A stretch of 64,000 nt of DNA from Flavobacterium sp. LC2016-01 (GTDB taxonomy: Bacteria > Bacteroidota > Bacteroidia > Flavobacteriales > Flavobacteriaceae). Below, piece by piece: positions 62,129 to 64,000 of the stretch. The stretch spans positions 186,001 through 250,000 of the forward strand of contig NZ_WMIC01000008.1 in NCBI RefSeq assembly GCF_009711135.1, in the 5' to 3' direction. Both the position numbers and the translations under genes were made by a program. The notes beneath the pieces are model-generated. The model did no database searches and had not been told where the DNA came from. It saw nothing but the letters and a program-made list of their open reading frames with translations. The first letter of the stretch is position 1, and every line of letters begins with the position of its first letter.

Positions 62129-64000
62129 TTAAACTGTAAAAACTTTTAATGTTTTTTTTATTTCTTCGTTTACAATCGAAGCAAATTCTTCAATAGAAAC
62201 TGTAATATTACCTTTTCCTTCTTGGCCGTGACGACGAATAGAAATTGTGCCGTTTTTCTCTTCCTCTTCGCCCACAATCAGCATAAATGGGATTTTTTGC
62301 ATTTCAGCATCTCTAATTTTCTTGCCAATTGTTTCGTTTCGGTTGTCAATTAGGGCGCGAATTTCGTGATTTTCTAGCAAATCTAAAACTTTTTTAGCAT
62401 AATTTTCGTATTTCTCGCTCAAAGACAATATAATAGCCTGTTCAGGCATTAGCCAAAGTGGGAAATTTCCTGCAGTGTGCTCCAGTAAAATTGCGATAAA
62501 ACGTTCCATCGATCCAAAAGGAGCTCTGTGAATCATAACAGGGCGATGTAATTCATTATCAGCACCTTTGTATGTTAATTCAAAACGCTCAGGCAAGTTG
62601 TAATCTACTTGAATAGTTCCTAATTGCCATTGTCTGCCTAAAGCATCCTTAACCATAAAGTCAAGCTTTGGTCCGTAAAATGCAGCTTCGCCATATTCAA
62701 CAACTGTATTTAAGCCTTTATCGGCTGCAGCATTGATAATAGCGTTTTCTGCTTTTTCCCAATTTTCATCAGTACCAATATATTTTTCTCTATTCTCTTG
62801 ATCTCTCAATGAAATCTGGGCGGTAAAGTTTTCAAAACCTAACGAACCAAATACATACAATACAAGGTCAATTACTTTTTTAAACTCTTCGTCTAATTGT
62901 TCTGGAGTACAGAATATATGAGCATCATCCTGAGTAAATCCTCTAACGCGAGTTAAACCGTGTAATTCGCCTGATTGCTCATATCTGTAAACAGTACCAA
63001 ATTCAGCATAACGCTTTGGTAAGTCTTTGTATGACCATGGTCTTACATTGTAAATTTCACAGTGGTGAGGGCAGTTCATAGGCTTCAATAAAAACTCTTC
63101 GCCTTCTGCGGGAGTATGAATTGGCTGAAAACTGTCTGCTCCATATTTAGCATAGTGACCAGAAGTAACATAAAGTTCCTTTTGACCAATATGTGGACTT
63201 ACAACTTGTTCGTAACCTGCTTTCTTTTGAGCTTTCTTTAAAAATTGCTCTAAACGTTCTCTAAGTGCAGCGCCTTTTGGCAGCCATAAAGGTAAACCTT
63301 GGCCAACTTTTTGTGAGAAAGCGAATAATTCAAGTTCCTTACCTAATTTACGGTGATCGCGACGTTTTGCTTCTTCAAGAAGTTCTAAGTATTCAGTTAG
63401 ATCTTTTTGTTTAGGGAAAGAAGTTCCGTAAACACGAGTCAACTGTTTATTTTTCTCATCACCTCTCCAATAAGCACCAGCAACGCTCATAATTTTAAAA
63501 GCTTTGATGATTCCAGTATTCGGAATATGGCCTCCACGACATAAGTCAGTAAAAGTTGCGTGATCGCAAAATGTAATAGTTCCGTCTTCAAGATTCGAAA
63601 TCAATTCAGTCTTGTAAACGTTGTCTTTGTACATTGCTAAAGCATCAGCCTTGCTAACCGGACGCATTTTAAATTCATGTTTCTCTCTTGAGATCTCAAG
63701 AACACGATCTTCAATCTTTTTAAAGTCAGCTTCAACAATTTTCTGATCTTCAAAATCAACATCATAATAAAAACCGTTTGCAATTGCAGGTCCAAGAGTT
63801 AATTTAATTCCTGGGTACAATTCCTCAAGAGCTTGCGCCATTACGTGCGAAGTCGAATGCCAGAAAGCTTTTTTGCCTTCAGGATCATTCCAAGTATATA
63901 AAATAAGATTACCGTCGGTCGTTAATGGAGTTTCGGTTTCAATAGTTGTACCATTAAAAGATGCAGAAATAACATTTCTTGCAAAACCTTCGCTAATGTT
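62129..64000 (-). CDS. thrS: Threonyl-tRNA synthetase, partial at window edge
   Basis: The frame is open to the right edge, so the start is outside; 623 C-terminal residues are visible. Visible are the TGS end (NVISASFNG), the SAD editing domain with HSTSHVMAQALEEL and DLCRGGHIPNTG (zinc-like histidines), the class II catalytic core with LLKPMNCPHHCEIY, RGFTQDDAHIF and the zinc-binding Cys/His, and the anticodon domain at the C-terminus. It is first in the operon with infC, rpmI and rplT, 16 bases before infC. Confidence 0.95.
   Translation of the reverse strand, partial: NISEGFARNVISASFNGTTIETETPLTTDGNLILYTWNDPEGKKAFWHSTSHVMAQALEELYPGIKLTLGPAIANGFYYDVDFEDQKIVEADFKKIEDRVLEISREKHEFKMRPVSKADALAMYKDNVYKTELISNLEDGTITFCDHATFTDLCRGGHIPNTGIIKAFKIMSVAGAYWRGDEKNKQLTRVYGTSFPKQKDLTEYLELLEEAKRRDHRKLGKELELFAFSQKVGQGLPLWLPKGAALRERLEQFLKKAQKKAGYEQVVSPHIGQKELYVTSGHYAKYGADSFQPIHTPAEGEEFLLKPMNCPHHCEIYNVRPWSYKDLPKRYAEFGTVYRYEQSGELHGLTRVRGFTQDDAHIFCTPEQLDEEFKKVIDLVLYVFGSLGFENFTAQISLRDQENREKYIGTDENWEKAENAIINAAADKGLNTVVEYGEAAFYGPKLDFMVKDALGRQWQLGTIQVDYNLPERFELTYKGADNELHRPVMIHRAPFGSMERFIAILLEHTAGNFPLWLMPEQAIILSLSEKYENYAKKVLDLLENHEIRALIDNRNETIGKKIRDAEMQKIPFMLIVGEEEEKNGTISIRRHGQEGKGNITVSIEEFASIVNEEIKKTLKVFTV

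Noticed and set aside
62129..63841. thrS starting at the internal ATG of 63841
   Set aside because: The frame continues to the window edge with conserved ThrRS sequence; this ATG is inside the conserved HVMAQAL string.

Overview
The window looks like chromosomal DNA of a Flavobacterium-type member of the Bacteroidota. The evidence is low GC, abundant TAnnTTTG -7 promoter boxes, weak ribosome binding sites, Flavobacteriia-type gene neighbourhoods (FKBP-type isomerase, split transketolase, crtI/crtB/crtZ with a MerR/B12 regulator) and protein-level resemblance throughout. No rRNA, CRISPR array, recognisable transposase or integrase is present. Four tRNA genes are seen.

Layout. 1-1.9 kb: a metal or siderophore ABC transporter whose permease and ATPase genes are separated by a 599-bp inverted-repeat element carrying a GxxExxY gene. 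1.9-5.7 kb: paired membrane proteins, the RNA-modification genes trmL and an rluE-like gene, and a MepB-family gene. 5.8-9.6 kb: an ECF sigma factor translationally coupled to a protein that appears to combine an anti-sigma-like inner-membrane end with an outer-membrane barrel, then secreted proteins. 9.7-16.2 kb: rmuC, a thioesterase, a VOC protein, YceI, a TIGR01777 epimerase, and a TetR-like regulator with a UbiB/ABC1 kinase. 16.4-22.4 kb: a light-related block of photolyase, SRPBCC protein, carotenoid genes crtZ, crtB and crtI, and a MerR/B12 regulator carrying the CarH W-x9-EH light-sensing motif. 22.4-27.3 kb: a KirBac channel, a TPR protein, and an ArsR-led six-gene operon. 27.6-29.4 kb: small hypothetical genes.

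29.5-36.1 kb is an accessory island between tRNA-Lys genes and beside tRNA-Leu. Four of its small ORFs are each followed 12-18 nt after the stop by copies of one repeat of about 115 bp, a cassette-like arrangement. Fragments resembling a tRNA 3' end and its terminator lie inside the island. 36.2-48 kb returns to core genes: aroK, a phosphoribosyltransferase, an S4 protein, an FKBP lipoprotein, split transketolase with a decayed tandem copy of its 3' end, a structured-RNA candidate, tgt, lptG-like, EamA, accA and dnaB. 48-52.4 kb: a surface-protein locus with a tandemly duplicated lipoprotein gene, followed by a NarL-type two-component pair. 52.8-60.7 kb: a secreted asparagine synthetase B-like protein, a secreted nuclease-like protein, and a second signalling locus with two paralogous TPR histidine kinases, one of which has lost its phospho-acceptor His. 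60.8-64 kb: the operon thrS-infC-rpmI-rplT, with infC apparently starting at a rare ATA codon.

The strongest candidates for something undescribed are the inverted-repeat element family with its GxxExxY cargo (three copies seen, one with the gene and two without), the cassette-like array beside the tRNA genes, and the kinase/pseudokinase pair. All identifications come from reading the sequence and general family knowledge; no database search was run.
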